NCBI RefSeq assembly: GCF_016598475.1 | Contig: NZ_JAEMUX010000060.1 | Coordinates: forward strand, 1-54,561 | Direction: 5' to 3' | DNA: 54,561 bases | Origin: Streptomyces adelaidensis | GTDB lineage: Bacteria; Actinomycetota; Actinomycetes; Streptomycetales; Streptomycetaceae | Part shown: in pieces, positions 18,001 through 25,731 of the stretch | How positions within the stretch are numbered: the first letter of the stretch is position 1 | Layout of the letters: the number at the start of each line of letters is the position of its first letter | The notes under the pieces: model-generated | Seen by the model: the letters and a program-made list of their open reading frames with translations, nothing else | Databases searched by the model: none | What the model was told of the DNA's origin: nothing | Position numbers and translations under genes: made by a program

Positions 18001-20028
18001 ACGGTCCTTGTCCTCACCGCTCTGCTCCGGCTGCACGCGAGCGCGGGCCTCCTCCGCCACGAGCCCGCCGCCCGTGCCGCCGCCCAGCTGTTCTGGGCGC
18101 ACGGCACGACGGCCGAGGCTCGCGCGAGCTGGAGCCGGCGCGCGGTGTCGCTGGCCCGCGCCCGGGACACCTTCGGCCTCGCGCCCGCCATCGAGGATCT
18201 GCGCGGCGAGTTGGCGGAGGCGGTCGGTGGGGAGGCCGCCGCCGCGTACCTCTTCGACGAGCTGACCACCGGCCCCGACGGCTTCGTGATCAGTGCCGGC
18301 GCCCGCACCCTGCTCGACAAGTTCCGCCGCACGGTGGGCACTTCGGCGTACGACGAGGATCTCACCGCACTCGACGACCTCGCCGCCCGCCGACAGCTCG
18401 TCGAGGCATGGCTCTGCGCCTACGCCGCCTCCACCGGTGCGGACGTCACCCCCGGTGACCTGGCCGAGGCGGTGGCCGCCGAGCTGTGCCCGGACCTGGT
18501 CCGCTACGAGTCCGACGCGCCGCTGAGCGAGACCGTCGGGGGGCTGCTCGGCAGCCATCCCCGTATCACCGGCCGTGCGCTCACGGTGCGGGTCGACGAA
18601 CTCCTCGCCCGCACAGCGGAGTTCCGCTCCCGTGAGGTGCCCGCCCACCGCGCCTACCAGCGTCGCCGCGGCGTTCTGGTCGCCGCCGAGCGCACCCGGC
18701 TCCGTCTCGACGACTATCGCCCCCGCGTGATGTCCGCGTTCGTCCGCAACCGGCTCATCGACGAGGTGTACCTCCCGCTCATCGGTGACAGCCTCGCCAA
18801 GCAGCTCGGCACCACGGGTGAGTCCAAGCGCACCGACACCGGCGGCCTGCTGCTGCTCGTCTCCCCGCCGGGCTACGGCAAGACGACCCTCATGGAGTAC
18901 GTCGCCGACCGGCTCGGCCTGCTGCTCGTGAAGATCAGCGGCCCGGCGCTCGGCCGCACCGTGACCTCGCTCGACCCGGCCGAGGCGACCGACGCCACCG
19001 CCCGCCAGGAGATCGAGAAGATCAACTTCGCGCTGGCGGCGGGCAACAACACCCTCCTCTACCTCGACGACATCCAGCACACGTCACCCGAGCTGCTGCA
19101 GAAGTTCATCCCGCTGTGCGACGCCACCCGCCGTGTCGACGGCGTACGGGACGGTGAGCCGTTGACGTACGACCTGCGTGGCAAGCGGTTCGCCGTCTGC
19201 ATGGCCGGCAACCCCTACACCGAGTCCGGCAGCCGCTTCCGGGTCCCCGACATGCTCGCCAACCGCGCGGACGTGTGGAACCTCGGGGACGTCCTCACCG
19301 GCAAGCGGGACGCCTTCGCGCTCAGCTTCGTCGAGAACGCCCTCACCGCCAACCCGGTCCTGGCGCCGCTCGCCGGCCGTGACCGGGCGGACCTCGATGC
19401 GCTGATCCGCCTCGCCGAAGGCGACCCCACCGCACGCGCCGACCGGCTCGCCCACCCCTACGCCCCCGCCGAGCTGGAGCGGATCCTGGCCGTACTGCGC
19501 CACCTGCTGACGGCCCGCGCGACGGTCCTCGCCGTGAACGCCGCGTACATGGCCTCCGCCGCGCGGTCGGACGCCACCCGCACCGAACCGCCCTTCCAAC
19601 TCCAGGGCTCGTACCGCAACATGAACAAGATCGCCCAACGCGTCGAGCCGGTCATGAACGACGCCGAGCTGGCCGCCCTTGTCGACGACCACTACACGGC
19701 CGAGGCCCAGACCCTCACCACCAACGCCGAGGCCAACCTCCTCAAACTGGCGGCGCTGCGCGGCACATTGACGGGGGAACAGGCGACGCGCTGGGCCGAG
19801 GTGAAGACCGCCTACGCCCGCACGCGGGCTCTCGGCGGCCCCGAGGACGACCATCCCCCGGCCCTCGGCCGGAGGGACCCCCATCTCGCCGCGCTCACCG
19901 GCGCGGTGGCCGCCCTGGGCCTGCTCGCCGACCGCGTCGCCGCCGTCGAGTCGGCGATCCACCACGCCGCCGACCCGCGCGGCCCGCTCGTCAACCCCGG
20001 CGCGCGGCACGCGACCCGCCCTGACTGA
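15091..20028 (+). CDS. Giant AAA+ ATPase of the DNA repair ATPase (DUF3686) type
   Basis: A 1645-residue protein. Residues ~1-420 are mostly beta-rich, with repeated blocks such as YKEDAHRYLVFNTLTRT and PNGEDVVFAFH that suggest a propeller-like domain. Residues ~500-830 are predicted coiled coil, followed by a mixed region with another helical bundle. The C-terminal AAA+ core has Walker A SPPGYGKT (1258-1265), Walker B LLYLDDIQH (D1326, D1327) and a sensor asparagine in AGNPYTESG (N1374). This layout matches proteins annotated as DNA repair ATPases (DUF3686), whose repair role is not established. It follows the flotillin gene, so a membrane-linked remodelling role is equally plausible. Confidence 0.85.
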   Translation: MTTGPDTGTYDAVDTGTYEVLRDRLTAQAAELARRAEALNSRRTEEFGSTRLELAGTERLRTEHACVPRDIVAVGDVLLFGHNVFLDVKPDTAVRDVFALHDRDLNRLPEDAVPGLLDDPAFVREFAALYRYYRQAHLLQLRLVDGKLLAVFRTGEKADDIRVLRWALSDDGRAVFLDARGERDHVLPPSHDFEWTPTTRADHVLGRHPHVSIGGEVFVGTVGGALTVKAEDDTETSEGIHAEPVDEPLQSLADADIAHARVGALILLRIRPYKEDAHRYLVFNTLTRTVVRLDGIGQACRRLPEDQGIVFPGGHCLATGTYKTFDGVDTDGPEFERVVRSPNGEDVVFAFHARVAGRSLLLPYNVIRKEVATPLSCDGWALFDDGTLMVLRADPAGVDAEPRRVHPVQLWRSPYVSDTHAAGRPVGTGPLARVGNADLVRGISDCLSVTRAVAETASTPTSEVYEALAAACVRAADSHHWLSEPELGDLGTPLEQVRATAEQVLAEFETVQALTRRAAEALAEAAARVATVVRRLRGEAPRGAAAWMAGLTELRQAHGHLLTLRDLRYADTSRVDELAADAESDLASFGQRAVADLARDGAFADQHADVERLLADAGAIATVAEGAPVAARLGELADRLRAVTEVVAGLDIGDATVRTSILERVAEVLGGVNRARATLDARRRELRDREGRSAFAAEFALLGQTLTGALAAADSPESSDDQLARVLVQLENLESRFAEFDDFLGTLADKRDEVHEAFSARKQTLADARARRAERLADSAARVLTTVARRAATLPDADAVATYFTSDPMPAKVRRVADELRELGDQVRAEELDGRLKAARQEALRALRDRGDLYADDGRTLRLGTHRFAVNTQPLDLTLVPHGDTLAFALTGTDYRAPVTDPDFAATRPYWDRPLPSESPEVYRAEHLAARLLDEHGPAALAETELGALVGQAAQEAYDEGYERGVHDHDTVLVLTALLRLHASAGLLRHEPAARAAAQLFWAHGTTAEARASWSRRAVSLARARDTFGLAPAIEDLRGELAEAVGGEAAAAYLFDELTTGPDGFVISAGARTLLDKFRRTVGTSAYDEDLTALDDLAARRQLVEAWLCAYAASTGADVTPGDLAEAVAAELCPDLVRYESDAPLSETVGGLLGSHPRITGRALTVRVDELLARTAEFRSREVPAHRAYQRRRGVLVAAERTRLRLDDYRPRVMSAFVRNRLIDEVYLPLIGDSLAKQLGTTGESKRTDTGGLLLLVSPPGYGKTTLMEYVADRLGLLLVKISGPALGRTVTSLDPAEATDATARQEIEKINFALAAGNNTLLYLDDIQHTSPELLQKFIPLCDATRRVDGVRDGEPLTYDLRGKRFAVCMAGNPYTESGSRFRVPDMLANRADVWNLGDVLTGKRDAFALSFVENALTANPVLAPLAGRDRADLDALIRLAEGDPTARADRLAHPYAPAELERILAVLRHLLTARATVLAVNAAYMASAARSDATRTEPPFQLQGSYRNMNKIAQRVEPVMNDAELAALVDDHYTAEAQTLTTNAEANLLKLAALRGTLTGEQATRWAEVKTAYARTRALGGPEDDHPPALGRRDPHLAALTGAVAALGLLADRVAAVESAIHHAADPRGPLVNPGARHATRPD

Positions 20029-20119
20029 TGCCGGCTCGTCGCGCGGGCGGTGTGCGGATCCGCGTGAGCCGGTCACCGGGGCGGGTCCGCGGTCCATCTC
20101 GCGGTGATACCAGTCGCCG

Positions 20120-20330
20120 CACGACGTCCGGCAGTACGTCCGGCACCGCGAGGAGACCGGCCTCGTCATCCCCTCCGCCCGCTCCCAGGGCGGCTTCCGC
20201 CTCTACAGCGAGGCCGACGGAGCCGGCCTGATGGTCGTACGCCGTGCGAAGGCGCTCGGTTCGACCTCGGACATGCGCGCTCTGCCGGACGCCACCGATC
20301 CGGGCCTGACGCGGCTCGTGCCCGGCGACC
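20120..20330 (+). pseudogene. MerR-family regulator remnant
   Basis: The frame from 20120 reads as the second helix and wing of a MerR DNA-binding domain: VRQYVRHREETGLVIPSARS, then QGGFRLYSEAD and VVRRAKALG, ending near DATDPGL. The usual start with MRIGELA and the first helix is missing or degraded (the VRIR at 20052 is in another frame). No ligand domain follows; the frame runs on into the antisense of the next gene. It is therefore a truncated, non-functional copy. Confidence 0.7.
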
Positions 20331-20398
20331 CCGCGACCGCGCCGGGAAGACGATCCCATCCGCCGGGCGGGCGGGTCGGTGCCCGGCTCCGGCGGCCT

Positions 20399-22342
20399 TC
20401 ATGTCTCGCGGATGCCGGGTCCGCGCGTCCTCAGCCGTGGCTGCCGCCCGAGGAGTTCGGCCAGGCCCTGGCGGGTCGCGGCCAGGACGACGCGGTCCTG
20501 CGGCCGTAGGACGTACCCCGGGTGGAGGTCCCAGACGAGGCCGGCGGGGCGGTCGGCCGCGTCGTGTGCCGGAGTGGAGGAGAGGTCGGGGAGCCGGTCG
20601 TCCGGCGCGGCGGTGTCCAGGGCGATGACGCGCCAGGCTCCGGCCCGGAAGGACTCGGCGACGGTGCGGCCTTCGAGCTGGGGGTGTCCGGCGACCGTGA
20701 GGGCGGCGAAGAGCAGCACACGGCGTTCGACGGGGATGGCGCCCAGGACCTGGCGGCCCATCATGGCGCCGGCGAAGGCGGGCGCGGCGAGAGTGGAGAC
20801 ACTGCGGCTGCGGGTGAGGGCGTCGGGGTGGACGGCGCGCAGGGTGCGGTGGACGGCGGTGGCGAAGTCGTCGTCGTACAGCCGCAGGGCCACCCGGAGG
20901 TCGGGCTTGACGGAGCGGGCGTACAGGGCCGCTTCGAGGTTGGTGGTGTCGTTGCTGGTGAGGGCGAGCAGGGCGTGCGCACGGTGGATCTTGGCTGCTT
21001 CCAGGACGCCTTCCTGGGTGACGTCGCCGAGGACGGTCGGCACGCGCAGCCGGCGGGCGAGCGCGATGCCGCGCGCTTCCGGGTCCTCCTCCACGCACAC
21101 CACGGGGATGCCGAGCTCCCTCAGCCGGGCCAGGACCCGGGTGCCGACCTTGCCGAGGCCGAGCAGGACGACGTGGCCGGACAGTCCGCGCGGCGGGCGG
21201 CGCAGTGCGGAGGCGGTGCGGAAGGTGCCGTACGCCTCCAGGGCGGCGGCCAGGAGGACGGGCAGGAACAGTAACCCGGCCAGTCCGGCGAGGAGTTGGA
21301 GCACCTGGCGGGCCGTGGAATCGTCGAGCGCCGGGTCGTTGATGGCGAAGAGGTCGAGCAGGGTGAGGTAGGCCGCGTGCAGCGGGTGGCCGCCCGCGGT
21401 CACCCAGGTCGCCACGGCCAGCCCCAGCACACAGCTCACGAGTCCGGCCAGCGTCCAGCGCAGCCGTGCCGAGAACAGTGAGGCCAACGGCAGCCCCCGC
21501 CCTGCCAGGCGGCCCCGGGCGGGCGCGGTGCCGGTGTGCGTGACGGTCTCCAGCACCACCGTGCCGCGCCCGGTGGCGGCGGCCACGGTCCGGTCGTCGG
21601 GCAGTAGCGTGGGCCCCTCCCGGCCACTGGCGTCCGAACCCTCCGCGCCCGCCGGGTCGTTGGTGGTCGACGACAGCAGGGCGAGCGTGCACAGACCGGG
21701 ATCGGCCACTTCGCTGTGGTCCGGCGGGGTGCGCTCCACCGCGCGCAGCAGCAGCCCGTCGGCCTGGACGACCTTGCTCGTACCGGCGACGGCGGTGGCC
21801 GCGAGCGCCGGAGCCGCCGTGTCCGCGTCCGACAGGACGGTCGTGGAGGTGTCCAGGGCCTCCGGGTCCAGACCGGGGACGGCGAGCACGGCGGCCTGGT
21901 CGAGGAGTTCCTCCAGGTGCTGGCCGAGCTTGCGGTTGTAGAGGCGGATGACCAGGCGCAGCCGGGGGTTGAGACGGCGGGCGGCCAGCGCGGTGCGGAT
22001 GTTGGTCTCGTCGTCGTCATGGACCAGGGCCAGCGCGGCGGCCTCCCGCACACCGGCCTCGGCCAGGACTCTCCCGTCCAGCTCCAGGGCTTCGAGGACC
22101 CGAGGAGCGCCGGGGCTCCCGTCCGTACGGCTCATCACGGCCTGTACCCGGCCGAGCAGGGCCGAGGCGCGTGCCCGCCCGGCAGGGCCGAGGTGCCGCG
22201 CGGGTGGTACGACGAGGGTGACCCGTTCTTGGTACACCGTGGTGAGCTCGGCGGCCAGCCGCTCGGCGAGCGTGTCGTCACCGCACACGATCATGTGCCC
22301 TGGAAGCGGGGCGCCGCGTGTGTGCTGAGGGAACACGGTCAT
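20399..22342 (-). CDS. Membrane protein with two TrkA-N (RCK) domains
   Basis: A 647-residue protein. An N-terminal NAD-binding-like domain starts at GHMIVCGDDTLAERL (residue ~15). Two transmembrane segments (~295-317 and ~345-367) with a short loop follow, then a second RCK/TrkA-N domain with GHVVLLGLGKVG (389-400) and a TrkA-C-like tail. This is the architecture of ion-channel-like TrkA-N proteins that sense NAD(H) or nucleotides and control K+ flux. The pore loop lacks a TVGYG-like filter, so it may be regulatory. The ATG at 22342 follows GAGGTG. It is third in an operon with a CPA1 antiporter and a broken CBS gene. Confidence 0.8.
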   Translation of the reverse strand: MTVFPQHTRGAPLPGHMIVCGDDTLAERLAAELTTVYQERVTLVVPPARHLGPAGRARASALLGRVQAVMSRTDGSPGAPRVLEALELDGRVLAEAGVREAAALALVHDDDETNIRTALAARRLNPRLRLVIRLYNRKLGQHLEELLDQAAVLAVPGLDPEALDTSTTVLSDADTAAPALAATAVAGTSKVVQADGLLLRAVERTPPDHSEVADPGLCTLALLSSTTNDPAGAEGSDASGREGPTLLPDDRTVAAATGRGTVVLETVTHTGTAPARGRLAGRGLPLASLFSARLRWTLAGLVSCVLGLAVATWVTAGGHPLHAAYLTLLDLFAINDPALDDSTARQVLQLLAGLAGLLFLPVLLAAALEAYGTFRTASALRRPPRGLSGHVVLLGLGKVGTRVLARLRELGIPVVCVEEDPEARGIALARRLRVPTVLGDVTQEGVLEAAKIHRAHALLALTSNDTTNLEAALYARSVKPDLRVALRLYDDDFATAVHRTLRAVHPDALTRSRSVSTLAAPAFAGAMMGRQVLGAIPVERRVLLFAALTVAGHPQLEGRTVAESFRAGAWRVIALDTAAPDDRLPDLSSTPAHDAADRPAGLVWDLHPGYVLRPQDRVVLAATRQGLAELLGRQPRLRTRGPGIRET

Positions 22343-22349
22343 CGGTCCG

Positions 22350-22713
22350 TCACCTCCGGTTCGGGCAAGGGCGAGGGCGAGGGCGAGGGCGAGGGTGGGA
22401 GTGGGAGTGGGAGTGAGGCGGTGCGGCCGCACGTATCCGGCCGGGAGGGCTGTTCGTGCGTGCGATGACCCTCGCCTCGTCGAGGTCCCGCCCGTCCGGG
22501 ACGTCCGTCAGCAGCGGGTCCGGCGGTGTCGCGCACGCCGACATGAGCTGCCCGACGAGCCGGGCGCGGGGCACGACGGCGGACGGCCCGGGCTTCGGCG
22601 CCGACGACCAGGAGGGCGGGTAACCCGTGCCGGGGCGGCAGCCGGACCGCGTGAGCGGCGTTCTCGTCCGGGGTCACGTACGGGCATGGCTCGGCCGGCT
22701 CACGCGCCGACAT
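22350..22713 (-). pseudogene. CBS-domain gene broken by a frameshift
   Basis: The ATG at 22713 overlaps the end of the antiporter gene by 14 bases. The first part reads as a CBS half: PYVTPDENAAHAVRL, then GLPALLVVGAEAR. The frame then degenerates, while the next frame continues with AVVPRARLVGQLMSACATP and stops at 22350. One extra G in the run near 22590 would explain the switch. The last codons run into a hexanucleotide repeat (22363-22414), so the second CBS half is also lost or replaced. A sequencing error cannot be excluded for the frameshift. Confidence 0.65.
22363..22414. repeat. Hexanucleotide tandem repeats
   Basis: Five copies of GGGCGA (the first reads GGGCAA) at 22363-22392 are followed by three copies of GGGAGT at 22397-22414. 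They lie in the end of the broken CBS gene, just upstream of the TrkA-type gene. Confidence 0.85.
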
Positions 22714-23944
22714 GACCGGCCTCCTCGACGGTGCGCGGTGAGGCGTCACCCGCCTCTTCCACGCCGGCGAGGCCCTCGACGTGGAAGAGGCGGGCGATGG
22801 GCACGTCGGTGGAGCTGTGCGCGATGATCGAGAAGGCGATGCACACGGCGATGAGCGTGAACGCCTCCTCGCCCTGCGGGATCCCGGCCTGGAGCACGAG
22901 CAGCCCGTACACCACCGACGCGAAGCCCTTGGGCCCGAACCAGGCGGCGACCAGCTTCTCCTGCCGGGTGAACCGGGTGCCGAGCAGCGACAGCAGCAGC
23001 GAGGCGGGGCGGATCAGCACGATGGCCAGGACCACCGCGGCGTAGCCGCCGAAGGACAGGTCGCCGAACAACCGCGGCGTGAGCAGCGCGCCGAACACCA
23101 GCAGGGCCGCGAACTTGGCCAGCTCCGCCAGCGCCTCGCCCAACGGCTCGAACGCCTCCTTCGCCTCCAGGGAGCGGGCGGTGAGGACGGCACCGGCGGA
23201 GAACGCCGCGAGGTAGGGGTTGGCGTGGGTGAGGTGGCAGAGCGCGTACAGGATCACGCCGACGGCGAGTGGCAGCAGTGGCTGGAGCTTGGGCTCGGCG
23301 CCCAGCAGCCGGAACCGTACGAGCTCGATCACCACCCACGGCAGGGCCACACCGAAGACCAGCCCGAGGACGAGCTCCAGGGCGATCTTCCCCGGGTCGG
23401 CCTCGGCGTGCCCGGAGGTCGGTCCGGCCGCGGCGATCAGGATGAGGACGACCGGCAGGGCGAGCCCGTCGTTGATGCCGCTCTCCACGTTCAGCAACTG
23501 GCGCAGCTTCGAAGGGACTTCCTTGCGTCCGACGATCGCGGAGGCGAACACCGGGTCGGTGGGCGCGAGGACGGCGCCGACGAGGAAGGACGTCGTCCAG
23601 TCCAGGCCCACCAGGTAGTGCGTGATCAGAGCCATGCCGACGAACGCCAGCGGCATGCCGAGCCCGAGGGCGCGGGCCGGGTTGCGCCAGTTCGCGCGCA
23701 GCTTGGTGAAGGAGACGTGCATGCCGTCGGTGAACAGCACCGCGAACAGCGCCAGATCGGCCGTCACGGACACGATCTCGCTGTCCGGCGTGATGTGGAT
23801 CAGGCCGAGGAATCCGTCGCTGACGAGTGCCCCGCCGACCAGGAAGAGCAGCGATGTCGACAACACGGTCCGGGCGGCGAGACCCGACAGCAGTACCGCG
23901 ATGAGAAGCGCCACCCCGAACACCACGACAAGCACCATGACCAC
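22700..23944 (-). CDS. CPA1-type Na+(K+)/H+ antiporter
   Basis: A 414-residue protein with about 12 hydrophobic segments. Conserved CPA1 motifs are visible: LFAVLFTDGM, GAVLAPTDPVFASAIV, and NVESGINDGLALP, whose Asn-Asp pair is the ion-binding centre. AWFGPKGFASVVYG is the late family block. It exchanges monovalent cations for protons. The GTG at 23944 and the ATG at 23938 are both possible; GGGGG upstream suits the ATG better. It is the first gene of the operon with the broken CBS gene and the TrkA-type protein, and is divergent from a PucR regulator gene. Confidence 0.92.
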   Translation of the reverse strand: MVMVLVVVFGVALLIAVLLSGLAARTVLSTSLLFLVGGALVSDGFLGLIHITPDSEIVSVTADLALFAVLFTDGMHVSFTKLRANWRNPARALGLGMPLAFVGMALITHYLVGLDWTTSFLVGAVLAPTDPVFASAIVGRKEVPSKLRQLLNVESGINDGLALPVVLILIAAAGPTSGHAEADPGKIALELVLGLVFGVALPWVVIELVRFRLLGAEPKLQPLLPLAVGVILYALCHLTHANPYLAAFSAGAVLTARSLEAKEAFEPLGEALAELAKFAALLVFGALLTPRLFGDLSFGGYAAVVLAIVLIRPASLLLSLLGTRFTRQEKLVAAWFGPKGFASVVYGLLVLQAGIPQGEEAFTLIAVCIAFSIIAHSSTDVPIARLFHVEGLAGVEEAGDASPRTVEEAGHVGA

Positions 23945-24262
23945 GACCCCCGATCAGCGAAGAGAGCTCTCTCAAGACCGCCGACCAGGCTTCCCGGCAC
24001 ACCGACGGGAACCTTACGCGCTCTTCACGCCGCGTCGACAGGCTCCTGGCACGCACTCCGGGACCCGGGACATTGCCGGAATCCGGCATTGTGCGTCGCG
24101 GGAGGTGTCAATCGCCGCGCCGCTCGGAGTGAGGACCTTCGCGCCTCGGCGCCGCCTTCGCGCGCTGCCGGAGACCGGCAGTCACATCGACCCCCTGTGG
24201 TCCCGATCCGCGCCCCATGCGTTAGAAAGGCGTCAACAGCGCATCGGAATACGGGGGCGTGG
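23945..24262. other. Divergent region between antiporter and PucR genes
   Basis: About 320 bases with no gene. It contains the palindrome at 24071-24091 and a GC-poor patch near 24060-24100. Promoters for both flanking genes must lie here; no confident -10/-35 pair was assigned. Confidence 0.5.
24071..24091. promoter_or_regulatory. Palindromic candidate operator
   Basis: TGCCGGAATCCGGCA (24074-24088) is a perfect 7-1-7 palindrome. Two further flanking pairs (CA/TG) follow after one mismatch. It lies between the divergent antiporter and PucR genes and is a good candidate site for a dimeric regulator, possibly PucR itself. Confidence 0.45.
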
Positions 24263-25324
24263 ATGTCGGGGCGGGGCGTGTCCGAGGAGTACATGGAGTA
24301 CCTGGAGGGGTATGCGCGCATTCTCGCGGACGCCTCCGGGACCGGCCGCCGCCTGACCCGGGAGGAACTCGACTCGCGGCGTGTCCTGGGGGAGCGGGCC
24401 GCGGAGGCCGGCCTCGGGCTGCGTGCCATGGTCGGGGCCCACATGGCCGCGACGCGGGCGCACTGGCCGACCGGCAGCGGTGCTTCCGTGGACGGCGTGC
24501 TGGCCGCCGCCGCCCAGGCCCTGGACGCGTTCGCCGAAGGCTACGAGCGCGCGCAGCGGCATGCCGTACGCCAGGAGGAGGTCGCCCGCCGCGAGTTCAT
24601 CGACGACCTGCTGTACGGGCGCAGCGACCTGGGCAGGCTGGCCCAGCGCGCGGAACGCTACGGCCTGCGGCTGTCGTACGAGCACGCGGTCGCCGTGGCG
24701 CAGGGCTCCGTCGCGTACGACGAGGGCGACCCGGTGCCCAGGGAGGTCGAGCGCGCTCTGATAGGCCGGTTCGGCGACCGCAGCATCCTGCTCACCACCA
24801 AGGACGGCCGCCTCGTGTGCATCGCGCCCGGCGACCAGGACGACGTCCTCGCGTACTTCGCGAAGCAGGCGTTCGCCGCCACCGGCGGCGGACGGGTGGC
24901 CATCGGCCGACCGCAGTCGGGCGCGGCCGGTGTCGTCCAGTCCTACGAGGAGGCCCTGAACGCCCTCGACCTGGCCGAACGCCTGGAACTCGACGAACCC
25001 GTGCTGCGCGCCGCCGACCTCCTCGTCTACCCCGTCCTCACCCGGGACCGGCAGGCCATGGCCGACCTGGTGGAGAGCGCCCTCGGCCCGCTGCGCCAAG
25101 CCCGCGGCGGGGCCCAGCCGCTCCTCGACACCCTCACCGTCTACTTCGACTCCGGCTGCGTCTCCGCGGAGGCCGCCCGGCGGCTGTCGCTCAGCGTGCG
25201 CGCCTTCACCTACCGCCTGGAACGCATCCACAAACTCACCGGCGCCGACCCCTCCGACCCGGTGCACCGCTACCCGCTCCAGACAGCGGTGATCGGGGCC
25301 CGGCTGCTGGACTGGCCGGCGTAA
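24263..25324 (+). CDS. PucR/CdaR-family transcriptional regulator
   Basis: A 353-residue regulator. The C-terminal 65 residues form the PucR-type helix-turn-helix: LLDTLTVYFDSGCVSAEAAR, then LSLSVRAFTYRLERIHKLTG. The middle (about 140-270) is a GGDEF-like, diverged regulatory domain, and the N-terminal ~110 residues are helical. Proteins of this type act as regulators of catabolic or stress genes. The ATG at 24263 follows GGGGGCG. It is transcribed away from the antiporter operon, with a palindrome in between, so antiporter control is possible. The effector is unknown. Confidence 0.88.
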   Translation: MSGRGVSEEYMEYLEGYARILADASGTGRRLTREELDSRRVLGERAAEAGLGLRAMVGAHMAATRAHWPTGSGASVDGVLAAAAQALDAFAEGYERAQRHAVRQEEVARREFIDDLLYGRSDLGRLAQRAERYGLRLSYEHAVAVAQGSVAYDEGDPVPREVERALIGRFGDRSILLTTKDGRLVCIAPGDQDDVLAYFAKQAFAATGGGRVAIGRPQSGAAGVVQSYEEALNALDLAERLELDEPVLRAADLLVYPVLTRDRQAMADLVESALGPLRQARGGAQPLLDTLTVYFDSGCVSAEAARRLSLSVRAFTYRLERIHKLTGADPSDPVHRYPLQTAVIGARLLDWPA

Positions 25325-25731
25325 GCGTTCTGAGTCGATGAGGTGATGATGCCCACCGCCCGGTGGTCAGGGACGCTTACCGGCACCGGTGCTCACCCAC
25401 GTCGACGCCCGCCGGTACGACCCGACATCGGCCTTCATCGGCGTCGACCCGCTCCCGCAGACCGGCTTCGGGCAGAAATGCGGCCGCCGCGGCGGTGGCG
25501 CCCCCGGGAGGAGCCTGAGCTCCCGGGGGCGCAGCCTGTCGGCCCAACCGCGCGGACGGCACACCTCGGGACCGTCTCACGACGACGCCGCGATGCTGTT
25601 GCTCCGCTGTCACGGACATGGGAGCGATCAGTGGCCAGGCCGTGGGCGTGAACCATGGAAGGGTCATGGGAGTGGAAAATTTGTTCCTACCGGTTGAGTG
25701 GGTGGTGGTCCCGGCGCGGTAGAAAGGGCGT
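25325..25731. other. Intergenic region before the MarR gene
   Basis: About 400 bases. At 25389-25497 the plus frame reads VLTHVDARRYDPTSAFIGVD and is followed at once by a terminator hairpin, so it may be the tail of a lost gene; no family was recognised. The last 60 bases (around 25675-25690, GAAAATTTGTTCC) are AT-richer and likely hold the MarR promoter. Confidence 0.4.
25498..25532. terminator. GC-rich hairpin between PucR and MarR genes
   Basis: GCGCCCCCGGGAG at 25498-25510 pairs perfectly with 25520-25532 around the loop GAGCCTGAG. It probably ends PucR-unit transcription. Confidence 0.75.

Noticed and set aside
12964..19080. A 2038-residue open frame on the minus strand
   Set aside because: It is the antisense of the flotillin and AAA+ genes. 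Its Val/Gly/Leu/Asp-rich composition is typical of an opposite-strand frame in high-GC coding DNA, and the plus-strand proteins have clear motifs.
22781..24260. An 847-residue plus frame extending upstream of the PucR gene
   Set aside because: Its first part is antisense to the antiporter gene; the PucR protein begins at 24263 with a proper ribosome binding site.
25389..25697. A plus-strand ORF before the MarR gene
   Set aside because: Only the first ~40 codons look protein-like; a terminator hairpin interrupts it and no family was recognised. Kept only as an intergenic note.
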